This document shows positions 1 through 8,200 of a DNA stretch of 11,871 nucleotides, piece by piece. The stretch's first letter is position 1. Each line of letters begins with the position of its first letter. The translations under genes and the position numbers were made by a program. This DNA comes from Pelagophyceae sp. CCMP2097 (Eukaryota > Sar > Pelagophyceae), in the NCBI GenBank assembly GCA_026770575.1, contig MU657220.1, positions 263,389 through 275,259 of the forward strand. The letters run 5' to 3'. A model generated the notes under the pieces. The model saw only the letters and a program-made list of their open reading frames with translations, made no database searches and was not told where the DNA came from.

Positions 1-45
1 GTCGACCAGCTCTCGGCCGCCCTCGCGGCGGCGAGTGCCGCGTGA
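1..45 (+). CDS. possible C-terminal end of an upstream plus-strand gene (partial)
   Basis: Frame 1 is open from the window edge and ends at TGA (43-45), giving only VDQLSAALAAASAA. Third codon positions are almost all G or C, as in the real exons of this window, and the Ala/Leu-rich peptide would suit a helical tail. Fourteen codons cannot identify a family, and the other two forward frames also stay open for a while. The call rests on codon composition alone and could be chance. Confidence 0.25.
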   Translation, partial: VDQLSAALAAASAA

Positions 46-854
46 CGCGGAAGGGCGCTTCGTTCCGTAACGGATGATCCCCGATGCGCATGTCAGTTCG
101 AGCCGGGGGACGGCAGGGGTGCCATCGAGGCGCGGGGCCCGTCGGCTGCTGGCCTCTTTTTGATTGTATCACGCTAGGAAGGTGTTCTGGGACGCAGCAG
201 GATGGCTTTGCTCCCGCGCTGCGTACGAGGGGGGGTTCCTCTTGAGCCTGACTGGCGAGCTCCAAAGTGCAGCGTTTACGGTGCGATGCGCGGCTCGGCA
301 CGGTGCGTCGGTCTACCGTACAATTTGTCCACCGGAGCCGCTGCCGCTTAAAATTCTGTCGTGGAACCCCCTGAGCGTCCACCTTCTCCTTGCCACTGCT
401 CTTCCATGCCCTGCCCGCCCACGGCACGCGTAACTTTTGAGGCGTCGACGGGCGTGGGATTTTATATCTTTTTGAGAGATAAGAGTGGATTTGTTCAACC
501 ACGTGCGCCCCCGACCCGCAAATCCGGGCGAGCCGGTCGTTGAGGCCCCAGGCCGCGTGCCGCCCCGGGCCGTGCACGGCGGGCAAAGGGCATTTTGGAT
601 CAACATAAAGAAAGCGTCGGACGGTCCGGCTGCTCGTTTTTGCGGCCGTGGTGGACGGCCCGGAATGGCGCGGGGTTGGGCGCCGCCGCGGCGAGTGTCG
701 GCTTCGGGTCGGTGTGGTTCGACCCGGCGCGTCATCTTCGTCGAGGTGGAATGGCGGCCGCGGCCCGCAGAAAGTGCTCCGCGGGGACCTAAAGCAGCCA
801 GTTCAGAGCCCTCCAAGAGAGGCTACCTCACACGCAGAGGGTCCGCACCTAGCA
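46..854. other. region with no supportable gene
   Basis: Several open frames cross this stretch on both strands (for example 485-898 plus and 313-816 minus). Their products are Arg/Pro/Gly-rich, overlap each other, show no family I know and have no continuation across plausible splice sites. The right part is presumably the 3' flank of the minus-strand PUB-domain gene. A small perfect stem lies at 705-711/720-726 (CGGGTCG, 8-nt loop, CGACCCG). A T-rich patch at about 458-480 interrupts the high GC. Confidence 0.5.
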
Positions 855-1819
855 TCAGCCGCCCTCCTCCTCGCCAAACTTGCCGCGGAAGGTGCTAATG
901 TCTTTGCCGCCCTTGTTGACGCCTGTTTCGAGGCGTCGTTGCAACGCTTGGGCCACCGCGGTCAGCGTTTCTTCAGCAATCGACGGACCTTCCGTCGTCT
1001 TCCAGTTCTCGTCGTGCTTGCGCGCGTAATTGTCGCGCTGGATCTGCGCCACCGTCTCGGAGCGAAGGCGCTTGGCAGCGTCGCGCTCCGCCTTGTCGCG
1101 GCGCTCGACCTACGGACAAATCCTTCTTCACCCCGAAACCAAATCCATCCCAATGCGCTCGACCTCAGCGTTCAAACGTCGTCGGGCGCCCCACACGCCC
1201 ACTCACCGCGAGGCGCTGCTGCTGCCTCGTCGAGAGCTTGGATTCGTCAACAGGCACCGCTGTCCGCGGCGCCGGCGCGGGCGCCGCGGGGGCCGCCGGC
1301 TCGAGGGCTTGCAAAGCGCCTATTTCGGTGCCATGCGGGGCTCGCCGCGAAAAGGCGGGCCCGCGGGAACACGCGCGCGTCGTCTCGGAGTGGACGTGAA
1401 ACGACAAGAGACCGCAGAGAACCGACGGGAGATCGACGCCCTTTGCGCAGAGGCCGCCCCCCAGGGCGGCTCACCGTTGACGGCGTCTGCGTCGATGGTC
1501 TCTGCGAAGAAGTGCGCGCCATCGTCGGTGACGGGTAACCTGCGCGGCAAGGTGGCCTTGGAGAGGGGGTCGAACAAAATCGGGTCGAACAAAGCCCTTT
1601 TCTCCGCTTCCGGGGGACGCACTCGACGAATCCGACGGCTCTTAGGAGGGCCATGGCCTCTGGCGACGCGGCGAGCTTTGCGCCGGCCTTGCCCGCCAGA
1701 TTAATCTTGCGGTACTTTTCGTTCGCAGAGTCCTTTGCCAAATTGCCCAACATCAACTTCACCAGCGGCCGTGCCGCGCAGTCCGGCACCGCATTCGCCA
1801 GGGATTGAGCCGTCAACAT
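855..1819 (-). CDS. PUB-domain protein (p97/Cdc48-binding type), 4 exons, 209 aa
   Basis: Inferred exons on the minus strand are 1819-1623, 1539-1475, 1319-1207 and 1109-855 (197+65+113+255 bp, stop TGA). Introns are 83, 155 and 97 bp with donors GTGCGT, GTGAGC and GTGAGT, and every acceptor is AG|G. Residues about 10-85 form a PUB domain: helices around AARPLVKLMLGNLAKD, then NEKYRKINL, then PEAMALLRAVGFVE, continuing through exon 2 as LPVTDDGAHFF. PUB domains in PNGase, UBXD1 and HOIP bind the C-terminal tail of the AAA ATPase p97, so a role in ubiquitin/ERAD traffic is inferred. Residues 89-108 are an Ala/Pro linker. Residues 112-165 are a charged, probably coiled-coil segment, and the C-terminus contains DISTFRGKFGEE. 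No UBX or transglutaminase domain is present. The ATG at 1819 follows GCC. An in-frame ATG at 1888 would add 23 residues, so the start is not certain. Confidence 0.84.
1101..1165 (-). repeat. 11-bp direct repeat carrying AG|GT at an intron end
   Basis: AGGTCGAGCGC (minus-strand sense) occurs exactly at 1165-1155 and again at 1111-1101, 54 bp apart. The downstream copy spans the acceptor of intron 3 of the PUB gene. The upstream copy lies inside that intron and is preceded by GCTG, giving a second good-looking AG|GT acceptor. Splicing to the upstream copy would read into a stop soon after, so the downstream copy must be used for the full protein. Confidence 0.7.
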
Positions 1820-1963
1820 GGCGGAATGAGCGGCGCGAGGGCGTGGCGGAGGCTGACTGGCTTTTTCAAATAACGTTTTCAAAAGCACTTTAGGCGACGC
1901 TTTCGGCTTTCGTGACCTGACTTTCGGGTAGCAAGTTTACAAGCCCGCCGGTCTCTCCGCGCC
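1820..1963. promoter_or_regulatory. divergent intergenic region, probable shared promoter
   Basis: Only 144 bp separate the inferred start codons of the minus-strand PUB gene (1819) and the plus-strand YjbQ gene (1964), so both 5' UTRs and core promoters must fit here. The sequence is less GC-rich than the flanking exons, with AT-rich tracts at 1861-1890. I see no convincing TATA box. Shared regulation is inferred from spacing alone, and it shrinks further if the PUB gene starts at 1888. Confidence 0.5.
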
Positions 1964-4900
1964 ATGCGCCTGCTGCTGCTGCTCTCGGCGGCGGCGGGCC
2001 TTTCGCCGGCGGACCGGCGCATGGTCTGCGTGTATAAGGAGTGAGTTTGGCACCTTTGTCGAGATGACGCCATTGGACCCCACCACGATGGCCCCACCAC
2101 GGTGGTCCGCACCACGGTGGCCCCACCACGGTGGCCCATACCACGCCAACCACCGTGGTCCTCACGGGGATCCCCACGTTGCCTCCTCGCCGCGGCTCGC
2201 GCACCATGGTGCTGCGCTCTGACACGCGCGCTCTAGGGTGCACGTGGCGGCGTCGGCGGAAGGCCCGCCGAAGCAGGAGATCTCCGTCACGGACCTGACG
2301 CCTCACGTTTCCGCGTTCCTCGCGGAGACGGGCCTTGAAGACGGCTGCGTCAACGTCATCTCACGGCACACGACGACGGCTGTATAGACATCAGCGTCGG
2401 GTGTACGGTCGGCCAACTTTGGGAATGACAGAGTCGTCAAGTGAGGCTGCCGACGGCACGTCCTGCCGTCGACATACTCTGTAGGTGACTATCAATGAGT
2501 CCGAGGCTCGATTACTCCGCGACGTGCGCCGTTGGCTGTTGGCGCTGGCGCCGCCGGATGGGCGGTCCGAGATCGGCGAGCGGCGACCAGGCAGCCCGGT
2601 GCGCGCCCTGCGACGAGGGACCCGCCCACGTGTTTTTCGACGCACCGCCGCTCTCAGGAGGTGCGCTACGAGCACAACGACATCTCCATGCGGCCAGAGT
2701 CGGACGCGGAAAGGCAACGATGCCTGGACAACGGTGCGACTTGGCACGTCGAGACTGCCGCGGCGGCCTCGCGCGCGCCGACGCGGTCGTAGGCTGGGAC
2801 GTCTCGGACGCGGCGACGCTGGAGGAGTGGCGGGCGCAAGAACCGATCAATGCGGGTTTTCGGCGTCGGGAAATTTGGAAAATCCGGCCCGTCAAAAACA
2901 TCCCCCTCTGGACGGCCCATCTGGATAGCCTCTCTGATTGAATGGCCCCTCTGGTCAGTCTCTCTACACGGCCCCTCTGGTCGGCCCCTCAGGATGGCTC
3001 CTCTGGATGGCCCCTCTGGACTATCCATCCGGACGGGCCCTCTGGACGGGCCCTGCCGAAGGTCGCTCTCTACACGGTCCCTCTGGACCTCCCTAGACAG
3101 CCCCTCTGAACGGTCTCTCTGGACGGTCTCTCTGGACGGGCCCTTTGGAAAGACTCTCTACAAGGTCCTCTGGACAGTCCATTTGAAGGGTTTTTGAAAA
3201 GGCCCCTCTGGACGGGCCCTCTGGACGGGCCCTCTGGACGGACCCTCTGGGCGGACCCTCGGTGCGGTGGCCGACGCGGACCGAGCGACGGCAGAGGGAT
3301 CAGGGCCGATGCGGTCCTTTGGACGGTCCCTCGAGATGGTCCCTCGATAGACGGTCCCTCGAGACGGTTCCTCTGGACGGCCAATCGAGACGGACACTCT
3401 TCCGTCTCCTCGAGACGGTCCTCGAGACGGCCCTTGTACGCGGTCCTTCCTCGTACGCGGTCCCTCGAAACGGTCCCTCAAGACGGCGGTCTTCGACGGT
3501 CCCTCGAGGCGATCCCTCTGCAAGACGCTCGGAGACGGCCCCTCTGGGAGGTCCCTCGAGACGGCCTCCTCGAAACGGCCTCCTCGAAACGGCCCCTTGA
3601 AACGGCCTCGCCTGACGGTCCCTCGACAAGGTCGCTCGAGACAATCCCTGCAGACGGTCCCTCTCCAAGCCCCCCCTGGACATTCCAGACGGTCTCTCTC
3701 CAAGGCCCTTCGAGGCGGTCCCTCTGAACTGTGGCCGACGCGGACCGAGCGACGGCAGAGGGGGCCCTTTCCGACGGTTTACCGGTCTCTCTCTCGAGGG
3801 CCCCTCTCCACGGCCCCTTTCCCATCTGGAGGGTCCCTCTGGACGGGCCGCTCAGCGGCCGCGTCGGACCATCCCGAGGGAACTGAGCCGCCGCGTGGGA
3901 CGTTGCATGATGGGACTCATTGGCTCGTGCAGTATGGGCTGCCTTGTCTCACAGGGACCTTGTCTCTTTGACTTTCGTCTCGCAGCGAGACCTCGTCAGG
4001 GATGTTGGACCGGGTCACGGGACGTCGGCGCGGGGTTCTTGTCACAAGGGCACGGGGACGTCACAGGGACCGCCTTGTCACGGGACATTGCCACAGCGTT
4101 CTTGTCACGGAGCCGTGTCACTTGTCCCGGGTCCTTGTCACTGGGACGTCGTCGTGGAGTTTGTCACGGGGTTCTTGTCACAGGGACCTTTGCCATTGGA
4201 ACCTTGTCACGGGGACCTTGCCGTGCGAACCTCGTCACGGCGACCTCGTCACAGGGTCCTTGTCACAGGGCCGCGTCACGGGATCTTGCTCGGGATCTTG
4301 CCATAGAGACCTCGCCCTGGGAGCTTGTAACGGGGGGGCTGTCTTGGGACACGGGACCTCGTGATAGGAACCTTTGCACCACGGGGACTTTGTCACAGGG
4401 ACTTTTCACGGGGACTTTTGTCACGGTCTCACAGGGACATGGCACGATGACTTTTGTCACGGGACTTGTCACTTCAACGTGTCACACAGAGTCCTTGTCA
4501 CGGGGACCGTGTCAACTTGTCACGGGGACCGTGTCAAGAGGTTGTTGTCACGGGACCCTGTCAGGTGCCTTTGCCGCGGGGCTTTGTCACGGGGGCCTTG
4601 TCGTGGGGATACAGGGGCCGTGTCGCAAAGACCTTTTATCAGTAATCTTGTCTCACGGAGTTCTTGTCCCACGGACCTTGTCTCACAAAAACCTCGTCGT
4701 AGGGACCTCGTCATAGGGTTTGACAACCCTCGCACCCGATGACCCCAGAGTGGGCAGCAGCCGGGGAGAGCGTCGGGGCCGTATCGCGAGCGAGGCCTCG
4801 AATGCCAGAAAATACCAAGAATTGCCAGGAATTACCTCGAATTACCAGGCACACGCTCATTTGGCGGCCATGCTCGTTGGCTCGTCCGAGACCATCCCTG

Positions 4901-5133
4901 TCGCAAACGGCGCCACCGTCCTCGGCCAGTGGCAGTCGGTCATGTGCGTCGGGCGTGCGACAGACATAACACCGATATCATTTTGCCTCTTTTGCAACGC
5001 CCAACGCTGAACAGATACGATTCTGACGCGCGCGCGCTTCCTCGCTTGCGCAAAAGCGCTCCCGCGCAGGCTCGTGGACCTCGACGGCCCGCGCGCGCGC
5101 ACCGTCGGCCTCCAAGTTATTGGGTTTGCGTAA
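1964..5133 (+). CDS. YjbQ/UPF0047 family protein, 7 exons, 209 aa
   Basis: Inferred exons are 1964-2040, 2237-2381, 2485-2598, 2658-2733, 2793-2851, 4849-4943 and 5070-5133 (630 bp with TAA). Introns are 196, 103, 59, 59, 1997 and 126 bp. All acceptors are AG|G; donors are GTGAGT, GTATAG, GTGCGC, GTGCGA, GCGGGT and GTGCGT. Family motifs appear in order: EISVTDLTPHV (about 40-50), HTTTA|VTINESE across intron 2 (70-81), RYEHND (115-120), NAHAHLAAMLVGSS across the long intron (157-170), LGQWQSVM (182-189) and LVDLDGPRARTVGLQVIG near the C-terminus. The family folds as a small barrel-like trimer with conserved His/Glu residues. Some members show weak thiamin-phosphate synthase activity, but the physiological role is unsettled. 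Residues 1-16 (MRLLLLLSAAAGLSPA) look like a signal peptide, which in some algae begins a bipartite plastid signal. An alternative Met is at residue 20. An extra loop (GRSEIGERRPGSP) precedes RYEHND. Confidence 0.9.
2079..2160 (+). repeat. CCACCACGGTGG short repeats with inverted copy in intron 1
   Basis: Inside the 196-bp first intron of the YjbQ gene, CCCCACCACGGTGG-like units recur about four times (from 2079, 2092, 2110 and 2121). An opposite-orientation copy, CCACCGTGGTC, follows at about 2150. Each unit is nearly self-complementary, so the intron RNA could fold into one or more strong GC hairpins, bringing donor 2041 and acceptor 2236 closer. A minus-strand open frame here, rich in VV/GPPWWG, is only a reflection of the repeat. 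Confidence 0.75.
2902..3855 (+). repeat. array A: ~13-bp GACGGTCCCTCTG-type tandem repeats
   Basis: The sequence is a run of degenerate units best read as GACGG(T/G)CCCTC(T/G)(G/A), mostly 13 bp. A clean stretch at about 3203-3255 has near-identical 13-bp steps, while other parts have 14-15-bp or mutated units. From about 3320 the TCTG variant gives way to TCGA. Because 13 is not a multiple of three, every frame reads the same few residues, so open frames here are not evidence of a gene. The array lies in the long YjbQ intron, with the core in the transcribed sense. Confidence 0.9.
3267..3762 (+). repeat. exact 32-bp direct repeat inside array A
   Basis: A 32-bp sequence beginning GTGGCCGACGCGGACCGAGC and ending GGCAGAGGG is present without mismatch at 3267-3298 and 3731-3762, an offset of 464 bp. 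It interrupts the 13-bp units and is not built from the GACGG core. Perfect identity amid degenerate units implies a recent duplication, conversion or constraint. Confidence 0.85.
3943..4720 (+). repeat. array B: CTTGTCACRGGGACC-type tandem repeats
   Basis: About 50 degenerate units of roughly 13-16 bp carry GTCAC(A/G)GGGACCTTG, for example around 4150-4215 and 4490-4530. The core differs from array A, though both keep a short GGGAC/GGAC element. It fills the second half of the long YjbQ intron. The plus-strand open frame 3895-4716 (TGTLSRGPC-like repeats) is a by-product. Confidence 0.88.
4819..4848 (+). repeat. three 10-bp tandem units ending exactly at the 3' splice site
   Basis: GAATTGCCAG, GAATTACCTC and GAATTACCAG lie head to tail at 4819-4828, 4829-4838 and 4839-4848. 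The last unit supplies the acceptor used for the HAHL exon. The first also ends in CAG followed by G, forming a competing acceptor 20 bp upstream that would shift the frame. A looser similar unit (AAATACCAA) precedes them. This is an AT-rich island just before the exon. Confidence 0.75.
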
Positions 5134-5255
5134 CAATTCGGCCGAGGAGTCTACGTTCCCGGCGCGGCTTGCGGTGGCCGCGCGGCTTCGGGTGGCCGCT
5201 CCGCCTGTGTAAACCGGTTTCGGTCGGTGGGCGTGTGCGGGGGGCGGCGCACCTC
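5134..5255. other. convergent 3' intergenic region
   Basis: About 120 bp lie between the stop codons of the plus-strand YjbQ gene (5131-5133) and the minus-strand repeat-protein gene (5256-5258). Both 3' ends must lie here or overlap. I see no AATAAA-type polyadenylation signal. The GCGGCTTCGGGTGGCCGC stretches at about 5164-5202 are partly repeated. Confidence 0.6.
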
Positions 5256-8200
5256 TCACGTGGCGTCGAGGAGCGCGGGCGCGTCGGGCGCGTCGGGCGC
5301 CGTCGTAAACGCCCACTGCATGTCCGCGAGCTCCTAAATGGCAGCGTGTTTTTCACGTCGCGAGAAACGAGCGTCAAACGCGGCGGCCGGCGGCTCTAGA
5401 GGCGCCCGACGGGTGTCGTGGGTGCGCTCCCAAGAGCGCCAGCTTGGTGGTTCGTGCCGACAAGGGTCCACGCCTCCCCGACGAGGGACCACGCCTCTCC
5501 CGAGAGCACACCGCAATTCTCCCGCTGGTGCGCGGCCGACAAGAGCCACGCCTCTCCCGAGAGCAATCGCCGCCCCTCGTGTGCTTCAAGACTATGGGCG
5601 CACCTGCGTCGTAAACGTCTCCATTTTCGTCGCCGCCGCCGCCGACACGGCTTGGAACAGCGCCGGCGCCTCGATTTTCGCTGTTGAAAACGCCCACGCG
5701 ATTTTTGACAGTTCTGAAGCGTCAAATCGCTCAATCTTCCGAGTCGCTTCCGCCGCCTCGGACGCCTGCCGCAGCGCTTCCGCCGCCACCGCCTCGAACA
5801 ACAATCGCGCTGCGACGCCCGCATTTGCAAAGGCCCAGGCGATGTTCGCTAAAGCTTTCGGCGGGAACGCGGGCAGCTTGGTGATTGCAGCCATTTCAAT
5901 CGCGGCGAAGAGCGCTGCGTCGGACGCCTGCGCGCCCCCCGCGGTCGCAAACGCCCACGCGAGGTCCCCAAGCTCGTTTGGCGTGAACCTAAAGTCTGTC
6001 GTTGTCCGCAAGCCACGGCGTCCTTCGCCCAGGAGCAGGGGCGGGTTCGGGTTTGCCCGAAACCCGCAGGTCGGGTTTGCGTTTTGGCCGACCCGTCGAC
6101 CCGCGAGTCTGCCCGTGGCACAACCCGAACCCGACCCGAGAAGACGGGTTTAGTCGCTCGACAAACCGGCGACCAAAGGGTTCGGCAAAAATTGAATTGC
6201 TCTCCGGACGGGCCCCTGCAAGGCCTCTTTGGCGGCCGCTTACAAGGCATCTGCACGGTCACTTGCAAGACCTCTTTGAAGGGCCCTATCAAACCCCCAC
6301 GGAGGGTTCCTTGTCAGAGACGCGTGTTGGGCCCCTACGGGTCCCTTACACCGTTCCTCACACGGGATGCCATATGGTTTGATAGCGTTGCGAGGGCCCG
6401 TCCAAGCGACTGTCCGAGGGCACGCCCAGGTGACGTCGCAGAGAGACCGCAGTCGGGGGGGCAGCAGTCGAGTGACCGTCCAAGGGACCGTCGAGAAACC
6501 GCCGTCAAAGCGACCGTCACAGAGGGCCCGTCGAGGGAACCTCAAAGGAACTGTCCAAAGGAACCGTCCAAGGGACCGTCCAAGCGACCATCCGAGGGCC
6601 CGTCCGAGGGACCGCCCAGAGGGGACGGGCCGCAGTCGAGAAGACGGCAGCCGAGCGACCGCCCAAGGGAACGTCCGAGGAATCCTATACGGGACTGCCG
6701 CAAAGGGACCGACGAGGGACCGTCGACGAACCGTCCAAGGGATCGGTCGAAGGGACCGTCGAAAGGACCGTCGAAAGGAACCTCCACGGAACCGTCCAAG
6801 GGACCGTCCGAGGGACCGTCCAAGGGACCGTCCAAAGGAAAGTGTCCAAGGCACCGTCCGAGGAACCGTTCGAGGGACCATCCAAACGACCATCCAAACG
6901 ACCGCCCGAGGGACCGTCCACAAGGCCGTCGCAGAGGACCCGTCAAGGGCCCGTCAAGAGCTAGCTCAAGGGACCGCCCAACAAACTGTCCAAAAGGACT
7001 GTCCAAAGGCCCGCCCAAGGGACCGTCGCAGGGTCCGTCCAAGGGTCCGCCCGTGGGACGCCGCAGAGCAGTCTTTGCGGCCGTCCAAACGACAGCCCCA
7101 TGGACCGTCCACGGGACCGTCGCAGAGGGACCGTCGAGGGACCCTCCACGGGACCCTCCAATGGAACTGTGTAAAGGGACCGTCCAAGGGACCGCCTGAG
7201 CGGCCATCCAAGCGACCGTCCAAGGGACCGTCCAAGCGACAGTCAGAGCGACCGTCCGAGAGACTGTCCGAAGGCCCGCCCAGGGAACGTCGCAGAGAGG
7301 CTGCAATCGAGGGGCCGGCAGCCGAGTGACCGTCCAAGGGACCGTCGAGAAACCACCGTCAAAGCGACCGTCACAGAGGGCCCGTCGACAAGGACCTTTC
7401 GAAAGGGAACTGTCAAAGGAATTGTCCAAGGAACCGCCCAAGCAACCGTCCGAGGGAAGAGCCTCTCGAGGGGCCGCCTCAAGGCGCCGTTTCGAACGGC
7501 CATCCAAAGGGGCCGTCTCGAGGGGTCGTCTTGAGGCGCCGTTTCGTATAGCTGTCTACAGGGGTCATTTCGAGGCATTATCCCGAGGGTGCGTCTTAAT
7601 GTACCGTTTCGAGTGGCCGTCTCAAGGAGCCGTCTCGAGGAGCCGTCTCGGGGGGCCGTCTAAAGGCACCGTCTCGAATGGCCGTCTCCAGAGGCCGTCT
7701 CGAAGGGCCGTCTCAAGGCGCCGTCTCAAGGCGCCGTCTCGAGGGGCCGTCTCGAGGGGCCGGAGATCTGAGCAGCGGCGGGTTTGCCCTTCAACCCGCG
7801 GGTCGGCTTTGCCGGGTCAGCGCGTTTTGGCCGACGCGTATACCCGCGGGTCTGGCCGTGGTCATAACACGACCCGAGAAGACGGGTCGCTCGAAAAAAA
7901 ATGGCGACCCGACGGCGCGCCGCAGATTGAAAACCCGACCCAAATACACCGTCCCTGCTCCGACCTTCGCCTTGTACGGGTTTGGGACTGTCAAGATGAG
8001 CGTCTTGCGAGGCATCCCCTCTGATTTACTGCCTGCGAGACTCCGTTCCACCGTTCCTGCGACGGTTTGCCGACGAGGACGCAGTTTTAAACGTGTCCAT
8101 CTTCTTCAACGCGTCGGCTGCCAACGCGTCGAAGAGCTGCGGCGCGGGAACAACCGCCTTGGCAAAGGCCCAGGCTAGCCTGGCGAGGTCGCTGGGCTCG

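Larger units (their letters stand above)
2852..4848 (+). other. 1997-bp GC-AG intron of the YjbQ gene
   Basis: The intron is defined by protein continuity: EEWRAQEPIN before 2852 and AHAHLAAMLVGSS from 4849. The only in-frame join ending in AG uses a GC donor (AAT|GCGGGT). The nearby GT at 2856 would put the next exon out of frame. It is over ten times longer than most introns here and consists almost entirely of two tandem-repeat arrays, 2902-3855 and 3943-4720. Confidence 0.8.
6395..7465 (+). repeat. array C: ~12-bp GGGACCGTCCAA-type tandem repeats
   Basis: On the plus strand the unit is AGGGACCGTCCA or AGGGACCGTCCG, 12 bp, cleanest near 6790-6840. In the sense of the host gene it reads GACGGTCCCTTG. 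The weaker stretch 6195-6395 may be decayed units. The unit contains GGACCGTCC, a palindrome with one central base. Twelve is divisible by three, so long frames run open on both strands (371 aa plus, 321 aa minus), rich in SKGP/RDRP or DGPL/GRSL repeats. I do not regard them as genes. Confidence 0.9.
5989..8092 (-). other. 2104-bp intron of the repeat-protein gene
   Basis: Protein continuity requires joining ALKKMDT at 8093 to FTPNELGDLAWAF starting at 5988. Donor AC|GTTTAA, acceptor CTTTAG|G and phase 2 all fit. The interior contains, in plus coordinates, a ~135-bp element (6041-6174), array C, array D and a second copy of the element (7772-7909). Confidence 0.85.

Noticed and set aside
705..726. 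Rho-independent terminator-like stem
   Set aside because: Only a 7-bp stem with no T-tract, and the organism is eukaryotic.
485..898. 137-aa plus-strand ORF, and 313-816 minus ORF
   Set aside because: No recognisable domain, Arg/Gly/Pro-rich chance composition, and mutual overlap. The first also overlaps the end of the PUB gene.
648..1704. Plus-strand ORFs of 296 and 224 aa opposite the PUB gene
   Set aside because: Antisense shadows of GC-rich exons and introns of a gene with clear domain support.
2856..2857. GT donor for the long YjbQ intron
   Set aside because: It would leave one extra base and put the HAHL exon out of frame with any nearby acceptor.
3895..4716. 273-aa plus-strand frame
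   Set aside because: Translation of array B (TGTLSRGPC-type). It lies inside the YjbQ intron.
2902..4720. CRISPR-like array
   Set aside because: Units are 12-15 bp, contiguous and degenerate, with no constant repeat plus unique spacer, and the genes are eukaryotic.
6084..7507. Long overlapping open frames on both strands (371, 320 and 321 aa)
   Set aside because: The 12-bp unit has no stop in any frame, so long frames arise automatically. Low-complexity products and an intronic position.
6041..7909. LTR retrotransposon
   Set aside because: Direct flanking repeats exist but are diverged, have no TG...CA ends and enclose no gag/pol-like frame.
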